This document shows positions 24,162 to 36,900 of a DNA stretch of 64,000 nucleotides, in pieces. The DNA comes from Sipunculus nudus (lineage: Eukaryota; Annelida; Sipuncula; Golfingiida; Sipunculidae): positions 38,401,027 to 38,465,026 of the forward strand of contig CM049308.1 in NCBI GenBank assembly GCA_026874595.1. The letters run 5' to 3'. A program made the position numbers and the translations under genes. The notes beneath the pieces are model-generated. The model did no database searches, was not told the DNA's origin, and saw nothing but the letters and a program-made list of their open reading frames with translations. The first letter of the stretch is position 1, and each line of letters opens with the position of its first letter.

Positions 24162-24527
24162 CTGTGATAAACAGGATGAGACCGTGATGAAGCAGGCCAG
24201 GAGCAGTTCTGTTAAATTAATTATACAAATATACGACCACCCGTGGTGTAAAGTTTTCAAACTACCCCTTTTTAATTTTGCCCCCCCCCCCCCCACCTAT
24301 CCGGAACCTGGTTTTATATTAATCGTTCCGTTCATAAAAACCCCTATTCCATCCCGCTAATTAGGCGAAAGTGAGTCATCTCATGGTACTGAATTAATTA
24401 AAAGAGAGAAAGAGAAAAAAGTTAACAATATCGGAAGAAAATGTGAATAAATCATTAAAACCATCGCAAACATTGCTGGAATTTCATATGGGATGAGCGG
24501 ATCTTACCATTAATAAGGCCTTATAGT

Positions 24528-24650
24528 ATCCTGCTAAAAATAATGAAAAGATACCATTATTTCATTTGTAACGATAAAAATAAGGTTATCCTGCTAAAAA
24601 TAATGAAAAGATACCGTTATTTAATTTGAAACGATGAAAATAAGGTTTCC
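24528..24650 (+). repeat. 60-bp tandem duplication private to copy A
   Basis: ATCCTGCTAAAAATAATGAA plus following sequence occurs twice in a row (from about 24528 and 24588). Copy B has the block once near 32110. Confidence 0.8.
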
Positions 24651-24830
24651 GCCGTATAACACATTTGCTAGATCCATATCCTAAAATAAGCAAATGCCCT
24701 AGAAGGTATTAAATATTATTTAACACATATGCGAGCATTAACAGCCCATCACCGCAATTCTTATCAAATTTACACTTGCTCATTCCGAACTCATTGAATC
24801 TCTTTTGATTTACAGTAGATACATAGGCGT

Positions 24831-26150
24831 AGATCCAAGAGGGGTGGGGGTATATATATATGAACACCCCCCCCCCCCCCCCATTATTTGACAAGGGGGA
24901 ATGGCCCATTGTATTTTAACCCCCAATGTTTTGAATGTATGTGGAATTAAATAGGGATTTTCCCACTTTTAAACCCTGCCACAGAATTCATAATAAAAAT
25001 GGCATGTCTTCAGTCATTGCTACCAAAATGCTTGGATATTTAAAAGTGGAAGAAGAAAACCGACAATTATGCTGACAGAAACACAAATCAGTAAGTTACC
25101 ACATTAGTCAACCAGGGTTGGTCACCTTTTGTTTAACAACGCCTAATAGCCGCCTATGCCTGAACTAAATCTAAAAACGAAACCAATAATTTTGTAAATC
25201 TTTAAACCTTTTACATGCCGGTGATCATTATCACAGACAAATTGTAAACCTATCATTTCATAAGCAAACAATAAAGATCACATGCTTTACAAGATCATAA
25301 GTAGAGATAATCTGCTTACTTAATAAGTGTCGCATATTCCTTCCTAAGATGTGTATTCAACAAATTTAAAAAGTGACTCAATGTACACAACTTCAAAAAT
25401 CATTCTCTTGAAAAGTTAACATCATTTGCCCATAATTCAAATGGGTTTTCTAATAAGATGTCTTAGAAAACATGTGGAAGTGATGTGAAAAATCCTGATA
25501 CTCGAAATATTTTGCAATGTCTTATAGGTTTACTAAAAATAAGAAATATCATAATTTTGGTGACAGAATTATTTAGTTAGAATAGTAATTATCTGGTACC
25601 AATAGGCTAAGCTCAGCATTTCTGTCCTCTGATCTTGTCCCTACAACAAGTCACATTTTCACACTGAAGGATTCTGAACACTGACATCAGTTATTTTTTT
25701 GCAAATCGAAGCTTTTTTAAGTTTGATAGGTTTATATCTGTTGACTTACTTTTAATGATGAACATTATTATATGAAAATAAGATATATGTTTAAACATAT
25801 ATTACGCTTTGTCTGCACATTACAAACGGTTTCATATTTACCTTTTAAAATAATGAATTTCTCTATGATATCATAACGATAACAAAAATGAAATAAAACA
25901 CACAAAGATGGCATGACCTCTCTGATATTTAAGTATATGTTGAACCATATCACATTCTAGCATTATTGGCGATATATAATAAGTCCTACCTTTATGCATA
26001 TGTTATTCTTCAAATATATTTGCCTATTGGGAAGTATTTTGCAAATTTATTTGCAAATATAAAAGAAAAAAAATCTTCTCACTTTATGTTTATCAGGCAT
26101 GGACAGGCAAATATTCATGTTTCTGATTGGGGATGGGAGGGGGGGGGGGG
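24831..26150. other. Unique spacer between copies A and B, first part
   Basis: AT-rich and without recognised genes or repeats, apart from a C run at 24867-24882 next to a GGCGTAGATCCAAGAGGGG phrase that may be the end of another small element. Confidence 0.55.
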
Positions 26151-26154
26151 GGCA

Positions 26155-26525
26155 GGTGACCGCCTCCATTTATGTAATGCTTGCTTAACTTTTACTATAT
26201 ACATCTGCAGAGTTCCATTTCGGTTTCAGACTACGTGACATTAGCTTAGCTTATACCCGGTTATCCTGGTGTCAACCAGGATCGGGGTACCACTCCTGCG
26301 GGTCCTGGGTGTGTGTCATCCCCATTGCTATGTCATAACACCGAGGAACCCCCGAAAGGCGCACTGTGAGTGAAACATGACTGTTGGACATTAAGTCTGT
26401 GGAGCGCTCACCCTGGGTGAATGTCAACCGTAAAAAAATCTCACCACTTCGGCTGAGATTCTAACTCACGATCCCGCGGCTTTGAGTCCTGCGCTTTACT
26501 CCTAAGCAACAGAAGCCGTCCTGAT
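26155..26525 (-). mobile_element. tRNA-derived SINE
   Basis: Read on -, the 5' part (from 26525) has a tRNA-like A box (TTGCTTAGGAGTAAAG) and, about 40 bp on, a degenerate B box (AGTTAGAATCT). The body follows (AGTGCGCCTTTCGGGGG, ACCCGCAGGAG, CCAGGATAACCGG). The body and tail recur without the tRNA head in copies B (about 29945-30240) and C (about 35783-36013), so this is a dispersed family. The B box has lost its central C, so this copy is probably silent. Confidence 0.65.
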
Positions 26526-26529
26526 TACC

Positions 26530-27730
26530 TGAATATTTCTGATTACTTAAAACTATTAGTTTGATGTGCTTTGCCGCAACCTTCAGTATCTCACAGCGTT
26601 GAAAACAACAATAAAATTTGCAAACATCAAGTTGTAGTAAATGCGAGGGTACAAAGGATCAACGTGTTCATCTTCATCTTTGCAAGCATTGCTGAGAAAT
26701 GTTAATTATGAATTTTCAGATAAAAATATACAGATTTATAGGTAAATGAGATTTTAATTATCCGTGACACACGTCAATTTTTTATCCAGTGGGATGTAAC
26801 TGTTTGTCTTACATAAAGGCAACTGTAGGTCCGACTAATATTTGGAAACCAACAATATGACTGATCAGTAAGCACACCAACTCTAAGGATTGCATGGAAA
26901 TATTAGTTTTAGTGTGAATTTTCACTGTAAATGGGCTTATAATGTCAATATGTATGTCAATATGTAGCAAATTAAGAAATTGCAGGGGCTATCATTCCTC
27001 CAGACAGCAACACATGCTTGAATGACCTTTTCTCTTGTATTACAGTTTAAAATATTTGTTTGATTAAACAGGGGGGGGGGGAATAAAAAGTGCCATAATC
27101 AGTGTTGTGAAACTGCTTAAGTTATTCCTCTGCATAAAATAAGTTTCATGGCGATCAGTATGGCTATTATTACGAAATTTGAGATTTCTAATTAAATGAA
27201 TTAATAATGACAATTAAAAGGTCCTTGGCATGTATGTCTAGATGAAATCTCAGTAGGAACTGTGTGGATCTGAAGTGAAAGTTTTCTTGGTTTAATGTTG
27301 TAAACTGTGCCCGTGTAACGTCCCGACGACACGACAAAGGAAACAGCCATCGTTATTGCACAGCATTTCTGAAAGTTAGCTCAGTAAACAAAAGTCATAA
27401 ACAAAAACAAATTCTCACTACCAGTCATATAATTATTAAAGCCCAAGTTTCCATGTGTTTTTATTCATATACGGTGATCATTCATTATCCTACAAATATG
27501 TCATATTCAATGGTAATTAGTGTGTTTATTTTAATTAAAATTTCTCTAAAAGTATTCAACAAATTGCACCAATTAACTTTAAAAACAATTCCAGCTTCAA
27601 AGGGGGGGGGGGGGGGGCGGCAGACACTCCCCCCTCAGAAACCCCCCTTTTCACGATAGCGCGAATATTGGCGCTTGTCGCGCAAATCATACCCGTTATA
27701 AAAAAAAACACTTTTCTACGCCATTGACTA
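26530..27730. other. Unique spacer between copies A and B, second part
   Basis: No gene recognised. It holds G runs at about 27071 and 27602. The latter is followed by a C-rich stretch and makes artefactual open frames. Confidence 0.55.
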
Positions 27731-29944
27731 GATAACTGTCAAAGAAAGGGGGAGCATAAAATTCTCCAAGAGACAGGTTCAGAGTAAATTAATTTTTTCC
27801 AGTCATAATTTCCGGTTTTCGGTGAACCTTCCACCCATCAAGGAACGAACTAGTCAGTTGGTGAGGGAGAATCCAAAAATGTGGACCTTATTCTGTCGAT
27901 GAGGTTTTGAAGTGTCAATCCCCAAGATAAATGTCATGGTAAAAATTCAGGAAGCATATTCGAACTACTTTATGACCACTTATAATAATAATAAAAAAAC
28001 ATTATCTACGGTCAAAAATTTGTCAAGATTGATAGTTGAACTTTAACGATATAAGTGTGGAAATAGCTGCGAATTACAGACTTAAATAAATCAATGATTA
28101 ATTTACATCCGAAAAGGGCTGGAAAGAAGCAGTTACTCTTTGTAAAAACTTAAAGCGTATACACATGATCAATGTTATAGTATCTCTATTGATAAAATAC
28201 TTTTGTCAAAATATTAAAGTTGCTAAATGTGATCTACGGTGTGCGGTGACCGCAGCGGGTTGTATCCGAGGATTAAGCCTGCGTACACGTTACAAAATCT
28301 GGATACGATATGGCACGAAGCAGGGTACGACGCAAAACCCTGGGTTCTTGGCTTCCTATTACAACGTGTATGTGAGATCCGAAACGACGTCCTACGATCT
28401 TGGCTCTGTATCGTATCGTATTTTTACGAGCATGTTAAACATTTTCGTATGGTACTGGCAATCGTATCTCCAAGACCTACCAAGAATTTCCTCTTCCTCC
28501 GTCCGGTGGATCCTCTATGTGCTTTCTTTCAATTAAACTACCAAGCCAACGTTTTATGATATATAGCACCAACTGTTTTATTTTATTTTTGGGGGGGGGG
28601 GGGGGCTCTCATGTTGCCTTCGTTCATATTATGTACAATGGTTCCCCATAAGAATTACTTGAATTTGGTTGCTTTTTGTTGTGCTAACCTTTCAGCTCTT
28701 AGCTTTCATCCCTTATAAATTTCTATGCAACATGGAATTTTCTGTGTGAAACACAGCAATTCTATTTTTTTTCCAGTTTTATCATCTGCAAAATGGTCGA
28801 AATAGACAATGTTTTATAATTTTACAACGCCACAAACATCTAACCAAGCGTTCTCCGTCAGCGAAAAATGGGCCAAAGAGGAGATATCTACCTTCATATG
28901 CCGAATGTCTAGTAAACAGGGTTTTCAGACACATTTATCTTTTAATCGTTTTACTAAACCATTACCAGTTAATCTCAAGTCTGTATATGTAGATTTTTTA
29001 TATGCATGTAAGATGAATTTTATGAAATATAAATGAAAATATTATTTGTGTGTGTGTTTCTACGAGTCATTCCCCCACCCTGAAAGAAAAACTGACGCCA
29101 CTGCCTTTATCTCGATCAAGAAGAGGCAAAGTCGACGTATGTCCAAGGCGTAAAGGAGACATAAACATCCTGTTTACAGTAGACAGCGTTCAACACGTGC
29201 GGTTCTCGCTGACGTAAATCAGAATTGATGATAATCAAACTGATAATTTTTACAGACAAGGGTTACATTCGTATTTGGCTTTATATAAGTATTTAATCTA
29301 CTGTATATTAAACAGAGGAAGAAGTGTTTCCATTAATATATATTCGCAAATTCCGTGTTATCTATTTAGAAGCAGTAACTGCTAATTGTGTTGTTAGGGG
29401 TCATCCAAAGGGACTGTCAGGTCAGGAGGTGCTCTTCCGAAAGAAATGTGAAAAGGGCTTACTGGCGCCATTTCTGCCCTCTTACATTACAGAGTATATG
29501 GTTAATGTATTTGTCATAAGGCTTACAAGCTTTGGATTCATCTACTCATAGCAAGGTCAGAAGGCCCTCTTCCGTGTGAAATTTCTGAATCGAGAAGACA
29601 GGAGACCGTATTTTTCGGATTCAGTGCATCAAACTGCGGAGTGTAAAATGTGGCGACTGTCAAAAAAAAAAACTATCGACAATGGTTTCACAGCCATCGA
29701 TAGAGGTTTACTATAACATTTGTATGAAATTTATTTCAGTAAAAAAAGCAAGTAGAGAGCGGTTCCAACCTGTGTGTCGCTGTATATCAGTATGATCAAA
29801 TGAATTGTACATTTAATAGCAAATCTACTCTTTTCCGACTACCTGCTGACCCAATTGTTTTGCAATTTTTCTATTAGTTCTATTTCGATTGTGGTGAAAT
29901 GGCGATGCGGGCGTTTTACCAGTTTGTTGAACACATAATAATTC

Positions 29945-30412
29945 CAGACTTTTGTTTCTAAATAATTTATGTTTGAGGTTACCGCCTCCTTTTATATTGC
30001 TTGCTTAACTAAGTATATGTATATCTGCAGAATTCAATTCCGCTTCCTCTCATGTTATATCCTGGTGTTAACCGTATCCTGGTGAATGCTGCACCTGTGG
30101 GACTTGGATGTGTAATCGTCCCTATTCGCAGGGTCCTACCTAAGGGGAGCCCCCGAAAGGCGCACTCGTTTGGGAGTAAAACACGGCCATAGGGCACGGC
30201 CTTCCCATTTAGCCTGCAGAGCGCTCTCCCTATGGTGTCTGTGTGTGTCTGGAAGGATCATAATGAAAGTGGTTCATTTTTGAATTCTTGTTTGACGTTT
30301 GGTTTTATTTTCTTTTGATTGATCAGGACTAGGGTTTGCAACTCAGGGTGGGTCTTGCAGTACAGGATTAGCATTCCATATGCAGTGCGTATGCGTATGC
30401 AGCTGGGAATCG
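29945..30412 (-). mobile_element. SINE-related insertion in copy B
   Basis: Copy A runs straight from ACACATAAT into ATTCTTTT (about 22650-22660). Copy B has about 470 bp between ACACATAATA and ACACGTATTATTCTTTT, which looks like a duplication of roughly 10 bp around an insertion. The insert contains the body of the SINE at 26155-26525 (GCGCACTCGTTT, GGGGAGCCCCCGAAAGG). The tRNA head is absent or too diverged to recognise. Confidence 0.55.
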
Positions 30413-31627
30413 GACACGTATTATTCTTTTGGAGTGATTCCATATGCGTATACATAGCGTATACAGGAATGCTCATGCAGCACGTTTCGATCGCTCAGGG
30501 TAGCGATAATAAAAGTATACGAATAGTACTGGACGGGGAAATTCCAACCTTTAACGTCCGTTATAGGGAATTCTATTGGCTGCTGACTTTTCTACTAATG
30601 CAGCTCTATATATTGTAGGCCAAGTTTTGCTGCATACATATCGCATACAAAAACGCATACGTATAAATGGAATCGCAGGTATCCGTTTTCTAACTGTATT
30701 ATGCATACGCGCATATATGGAATGCTAGCTTGGGTCTTGCCGTATACATACGTACGCCTTATATCTGGCAGGATTGGGTTTAGAATATTTTACTATTATC
30801 CGTGGATCTTGTCTGATCATATCTAGAGTGTTCAGCCTAGGTAACAGCAGTGAGTTGTCTTTTCATGACTAATGAGTACCTGAGGATTATCCTTAGCCTT
30901 ATTACAGTCAAGTGTTACCATTAAGAACTTGTTCAGTACAGCTTCTCCGTACATCCACGCATCCACATATTTGTATTTTTCAGCGCATGGTCACTGCATG
31001 TGAATGTGACAATACGAAGTACTGTAACTCACTTTATGGAAAACACTATTAAATATTACAAGAAAAAATTATCAGACTCTGAAAACTATGATAAATAACT
31101 AAAAATCAATGCCAAATTGAGCAATATTTGTGTATAATGTTTAAGCTGCGATACTTTGAAACAAAGTATAAATTAGTATTCTACGTATCAATCGATTGTG
31201 GTTTACATTGGCAAGGTAAAAAAATCACAATTAAAAAGCTACTTTTATTATATATAAACAGGGTATGTCTGCTGCTCTCCAAGTTCATGTAAACACCCTA
31301 AAGTCATCACTTGAAGACGACGTTTTCAGAAAAAAAGTTAACATAAGTATTAATCCCTGAAAATGTACCAAAATGTAAAACAAGAGTCTTTCATGAAAAA
31401 GTTTATTTTTTAAATATAGAATGGCAGCACTGAACCTATGGCATAATGTATGTTGATACTCGCTATAGTAAGACAGGCAATAAAGTTTTTTTAGATTAAA
31501 TAAGGCAAAATTAGGCTGGTCCGTGCAGCCAAGTGTTGCACTTATTGAAATCTCCTAACCAGCCTCTGGAGCAAATGAATTTCAAATGACAGTTTTAAAC
31601 TATGGGTATTCATTCACTTAAAAACGG

Positions 31628-31750
31628 TCACGTGGTGCCGGCGTTGACGGGAACTTTCTGTGAATACAGGGTTACTCCGTATTCCAGAAAACCCAAAAAG
31701 CCATCATTGTCTTTGTCAAAGTCCCTCACTGCATGTGCGGTCAACCGTAT
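31628..31750 (-). pseudogene. Decayed copy B of the MCFD2-like terminal EF-hand exon
   Basis: Acceptor CTGTTTATCACAG is kept. Four extra bases after CGCACA shift the frame and bring in an early TGA, so an EF-hand could not be made by splicing from the upstream exons. Beyond the shift, the old frame still reads DFDKDNDGFLGFLEY and ends at the same TGA, with two further replacements in the loop (Ser to Gly, Pro to Leu). It is 123 bp against 119 bp in the intact exon. Confidence 0.85.
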
Positions 31751-32905
31751 CTGTGATAAACAGGATGAGACCGTGATGAAACAGGCAGAGAGCAGTTCTG
31801 TTTAATTAATTATACAAATATTCGACCTCCAGTGGTGTAAAGTTTTCAAACTACCCCTATTTAATTTGCCCCCCCCCCCCCGGTATCCTGACCCTGGTTT
31901 CACATTAATCGTACTGTTCACTACAACCCCTATTTCCTCCCACTTGTTTAGTGACAGTGATAAATTCTTATTCTCATGGTATTGTTTTAATAAAGAGAGA
32001 AAAAAAGATTCAAAATTTCGGAAGAAATGTATTGAAATCATTAAAATCATTCACAAACATTGACGGAATTTCATATTGGGTGAGCGGGCCTCACGATGAA
32101 CAAGGCCTAAGTATCCTGCTGACAAAAATAAAAAGATACCGTCATTTCATTTGTGTCGATGGAAATATGTTTTCACCTTATGACACATTTGCGTGACCGA
32201 TATCATAAAATAAGCAAATGCCCTGAAAGGTATTAAAGTTTATTTATCAAATATGCGGGGGTTTATAGCCCATTACCGTGATCCTTATCAAACACTTGCT
32301 CATTCCGATCTCATTGAATCTCTTCTAATTCACAGTACATAACTGTTAAAAAGGAGGAGCATAAAATTCTCCATGAGACAGGTTCAGGGTGAATTCATTT
32401 ATTCCAGTCATAATTTCCTGTTTTCGGCGAACCTACAACCTATCAAGGAACGAACTAGTTAGACGGTGAGGGAGTAACCAAACATGTGGACCTTATTCTG
32501 TCGTTGAATTCGTGTAGTCCCATCTGCACGTAAAACATTTAAGTCCAGGAGATAAATGTATACATACAGGAAGAATATTCTAACTGCTTAATGACAGGGT
32601 TCCCATAATAAAAAAAACATGGTATACGGTCAAGAATGTTCCAAGATTGATAGTTGATCCATAACGTTATGTGTATGGAAATGAACAGCTGCTAAATACA
32701 GAATTAAAAAAATCAACAATGATTTAATATCCGAAAAAGCTAGAAAGAAGCAGTTACTCATTGTAATAACTTAAAAACTGGAGCGTATACCTATAATTAA
32801 TGTGTAAATGTCTCTATTAATCATATACTTTTGTCAAAATATTTAAGTTTCTAAATGGGATCTACGGTATGCGGTGACCGCAGCGGGTTGTGACCGAGGC
32901 TTTAA

Positions 32906-33609
32906 GGCCGTGTCACACAGCCGTTGACGCATAAATTGCGCATAATGTACGCATAAAATTGAAAAATCTGGATTTATACGCGGAATTACGTGGGAAAAAA
33001 ATTGAAAAGTTGGGGGTTATGCGTGAAATTTTGACGGATGAACCACGCAAGAACGACGCATTAACTACGCATAAACTACGCATGAAATACGAATAAACTG
33101 CGCAAAGAACACGCATATCCACGGAAAAGCCAAATTCCTAGATAATTCCCACGTAATGTGCGTAGTTCTTAGCGGTATACGCGATATAAAAGTGATACAT
33201 CTGCGATGCATGCGTGTTATATGTGTTAAAGGTTCGTTAAACATACGCGGACATAAGCGGAACGGTCGTGAAAATCGCCGATTTTGCGTAACAATCTCGT
33301 ATGTATCGCGCACATGCGCGTATGAATTACGCATGATTTGCGTAAGCACTGCGTATAAACTACGTAAATTACGCATAGATCGCGTAAATCCAAAAAGAGG
33401 AAATATTTTGTGCAGCTCAAAACCGTTTTCGCGTGTGTCCGCGTATGCCCACCCCGGCCCCAACTCGCTGCGCATGGCGACGAATGAAATGCGCATGAAA
33501 AACTTATGAATTACGTATATCGCGCATGAATTGCGTATCTCCGCGTATGCTTCATATTTTATGCGTACATTATGCGCAATTTATGCGTCAACGGCTGTGT
33601 GACACGGCC
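32906..33609. mobile_element. 704-bp TTAA-flanked foldback MITE (piggyBac-like target)
   Basis: Left end GGCCGTGTCACACAGCCGTT, continuing GACGCATAAATTGCGCATAA. The right end is its reverse complement over at least 50 bp. TTAA flanks both sides (32902-32905 and 33610-33613). Copy B carries the single uninterrupted TTAA at 28273-28276. The interior is made of short TACGCAT/ATGCGTA words in both orientations, so overlapping open frames on both strands (33065-33509) are artefacts. The TTAA duplication is typical of piggyBac and some other families. Confidence 0.88.
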
Positions 33610-33852
33610 TTAAGCCTGCGTACACGTTACAAAATCTGGATACGATAAGGCACGACACAAAACCCTGGGTTCTTGGCTTCCCATTACAACGTGTATGTGA
33701 GATACGATACGACGTCCTACGATATTAGCTTTGTATCATATCTTATTTTTTCGAGCATGTTAAACATTTTCGTATGGTACTGGCAATCGTAACTCCAAGA
33801 CCTACCAAGATTTTCCTCTTGCTTCGTCTGGTGGATCCTGTTTGTCGCATTC

Positions 33853-34348
33853 TTTTAAAGGGACATAATCAAGAGCAATATCATTCCTATTCTTACGCAC
33901 TATCAGTTCAGTTTTGCTTTATACAAAAGTTTCCAAGCAACACCATTCCAGCACACGGTATAATTTCCTTGCATATGACTCTTTAACACCTTGTTATAGC
34001 CCTGCGTGTTGGTAAACACAGTCTGTTTACCATTACAATGCCGCGTGACCGGAGGTCCGATTTAGAGAAGCAACATGCGGTGTTTCAGCCAGCGGGAACA
34101 TGTATTACTTTTTTTAGCCATGTCAGTCAGGGCAGCTCCTGATTGGCACGTATTGTGGCTCCGCGCAGCACACGGCCCGACGCACTGTGTTTATGTTTAC
34201 ACCTGCGATCGCGCCCGGTTCACTTTTTTTAACACTCGTTTACAGCAGTAAGCAAACGATTTCAAGGCAATATTTTGGCAGGTACTGATTTATTTTAAAA
34301 GGAAGAAACTATTTTTCGTGTTAAATCAACATGCTTTATGGGTGATTG
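33853..34348. mobile_element. MITE-like element with TTTTAAAGGG end, copy 2
   Basis: Matches 18113-18603 in order and orientation. Copy B lacks it (around 28530-28550), which supports insertion into copy C. The last dozen or so bases seen in copy 1 are missing. Confidence 0.6.
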
Positions 34349-35782
34349 TGATATATAGAACCAACTGTTTTATTGGGCTCTCATGTTGCCTTCATTTATA
34401 TAAAGTACAATATTTAACGATAGGAATTGCTTGAATTTGATTGCTTACCTTTCAGCTCTTAGCTTTGATCCTTATAGTTCCTAAGTTCAATGTAACGTGG
34501 AATTTTCTGTGTGAAACACAGCAATCCTTCTTTTTATTTCAAGTTTTATCATCGGCAAAATGGTCTAAATGGACATAGTTTTATAATTTTACAACAGCAC
34601 AAACTTCTAACCAAGCGTTCTCCGTCTGCGTAAAATGGCCCCAATTGGAGATACCTACAACAATATGGCGAAGGTCTGGTAAACAGGGTCATCAGAGACG
34701 GTTATCTTTTGAACGTTTTGCTAAACCATTACCAGTTTATCTCAAGTCTGTATATGTAGATATTTTTATATGCATGTAGGATGAATTTTATTAAATGTAA
34801 ATGAAAATATTATTTGTGTGTGTGTTACTACGGGTCATTCCCCCACTCTGGAAGATAAATTGACGCCACTGCCTTTATCTTGATCAAGAAGAGACAAAGT
34901 GGACCTAGGTCCAAGGCGTAAAGGAGATATCCTATTTACAGTAGACAGCGCCAAGTAAAGCCGGGGAGCAACGCGTGCGGTTCTCGCTGCATGACATAAA
35001 TTCGAAATGATGATAATCAAACTGATAATTTGTACAGACAAGGGTTACATGCGTTTTTAGCTATATCAAAATATATTCTACTGTATATTAACCAGGGAGA
35101 GGAAGTGGTTGTTCCAGTATGTACCCGCAATTTCCATGTGATCTATTTAGAAGCAGGAATTGCTAATTGTGTGGTTAAAGGTGTCATCCAAAGGGCACAG
35201 ACTGTCAGGTCAGGAGATTCTCTTCCGAGAGAAATTCTTGAAAAGGGATTACTGGCGCCATTTGGGCCCTCTTACATTACAGAGTTTATGGCCAATGTAT
35301 TTGGGATAGGGGCGGATTAGCTTGCCTGCTGAGTCAGGTACTCATGGCTAGGTTAAAAGACCCTCTTCCGTGTGAAATGTCTGATTTGAGAAGACAGGAG
35401 ACCGTATTATTTTTTATTCGTGCATCAAACTGCGGAGTGAGAAATGTGGCGACTGTCAGAATAAAATTATCGACAATGGTTTAACAGACATCGATAACGG
35501 TTTACAATAAAATTTGTTTGAAATTTATTTTAGTACCAAAAGCATGTAGAAAGCGGTACCAACCTATGTCTTGCAGTATTTATGTATGATCATATGAATT
35601 GTACATTAAATAACAAATATACTCTATTTCGACTTCCCTGTTCACCCAATTTTTTTTTGTTGCAATTTTTCTTTTAATTTTATTTCGATTGCGGTGATGT
35701 GGCGATGCCGGCATATTTAAAAATTTGTTGAACATACATTTATTCCAGACTTTTTTTGTTCAAAATACTTTTTGTTTGAGAT

Positions 35783-36013
35783 TACCGCCTCCTTTTTTAA
35801 ATACTTGCTTAACTAAATATATGTATACCTTCAAAATTCCGTACCGGTATTAGACTCCGTGACCGGGAAGTATCACACGCTTCCTCTCATTTTATATCCT
35901 GGTATTAACCAGGTCTGGTGAAGGCTGCACCTGCGGGACCTGGGTGTGTAATCGCTCCAATTTAAGGGTCATACCACCGAGGAGCCCCCACAAGGCGCAC
36001 TCGTTTGTGAGTA
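35783..36013 (-). mobile_element. SINE-related remnant in copy C
   Basis: Matches the SINE-related insert of copy B (TTACCGCCTCCTTTT, TATATCCTGGTRTTAACC, GAGCCCCC, AAGGCGCACTCGTTTG) and is cut off by the copy C deletion. Confidence 0.55.
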
Positions 36014-36877
36014 AACGTATACATACGTACGCCTTATATCTGGGAGAACTGGGTTTGAAATCTTTTACTATTAGCCGTGGATCTTGTCTGATCGTATCTA
36101 GAGTGTTCAGCCTAGGTCACAGCAGTGTGTTGTCTTTTCATGATTCATGAGTATCTGAGGATTATCCTTAGCCTTTACAGTCAATTGTTACCAGTAAGAA
36201 CTTGTTCAGTACAGCTTTCCCGTACATCCACGCATCAACATATTTGTATTTTTTCAGCGCATGGTCACTGCATGTGAATGTGACAATACGAAGTACTGTA
36301 ACTCACTTTATGGAAAAGAATAAAAAATATGACAACGAAAAAATTATCAGACTCTCTGAAAACTATGAAAAAAGTACAAATCAATGCCAAATTTAGCAAT
36401 TTTTGTGTATAATATTTAAACCTCGATACTTTTAAACAAACCTCAGGTATAAAATTGGTATTCTACGTATTAATCGATTTTGCTTTACATTGGCAAGATA
36501 AAAAAAAGCCACTTTTATCAAATATAAATAGAGCATGTCTATTGCACTCCAAGTTCATGTAAACACCCTGAGGTCACCACTTGAAGACGACGTTTTGAGA
36601 AAAAAAGTTGACATAAGTATTCATCCCTGAAATTGTATGAAAATGTAAAAAAGAGTCTTTCATGATAAAGTATTATTTTAAGTATAGAGTGGCAGCACTG
36701 AAAATATGGCGTAATGTATGTTGATTCTTACTACAGTTAGATAGGCAAAAAGGTTTTTTTTTAGATTAAATAAGGCACAATTATAGGCTGGTCCGTGCAG
36801 CCACGTGTTGTACTAATTGAATATCTCTAAACCTGCCCCGGGAGCAAATGCATTTCAAATGACAGTTTTAAACTCTG

Positions 36878-36883
36878 TTTATT
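36878..36883 (-). promoter_or_regulatory. Candidate polyadenylation signal AATAAA (MCFD2-like gene)
   Basis: It reads AATAAA on -, about 18 bases after the stop codon. That is very close, so a later signal may be the one used. Confidence 0.25.
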
Positions 36884-36900
36884 CATTCATTAAAAATCTG

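Larger units (their letters stand above)
21540..24830. repeat. Segmental duplication, copy A
   Basis: From TAAGCCAGCGTAAACGTTAC to a point near 24830 the order of unique-looking blocks matches copy B (28274-32340) and copy C (33612-37340): AAACCATTACCAGTTTATCT, GATCAAGAAGNGACAAAGT, AAGCAGGAACTGCTAATTGT, ACATCCACGCATCNACATAT, the terminal EF-hand exon, and GAATTAATTAA. It has its own insertion at 22906 and a private 60-bp tandem duplication at 24528-24650. It lacks the SINE found in B and C. Confidence 0.85.
27730..32345. repeat. Segmental duplication, copy B
   Basis: It starts with a GGGGGAGCATAAAATTCTCC block and runs through a segment shared with the D stub (27905-28220) and an unoccupied TTAA site at 28273-28276, then all blocks shared with A and C including the EF-hand exon. 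It is directly followed by copy C (next GGAGCATAAAATTCTCC at 32353), so B and C are in tandem with a period of about 4.6 kb once the C-specific insertions are removed. Confidence 0.85.

Noticed and set aside
31628-31750. Independent EF-hand gene in copies A or B
   Set aside because: Only the terminal exon is duplicated, without start codon, signal peptide or first EF-hand, and both copies carry disabling changes.
33065-33509. Overlapping open frames of over 100 codons on both strands
   Set aside because: They lie wholly inside the foldback TTAA element, whose short ATGCGTA/TACGCAT words avoid stops in several frames.
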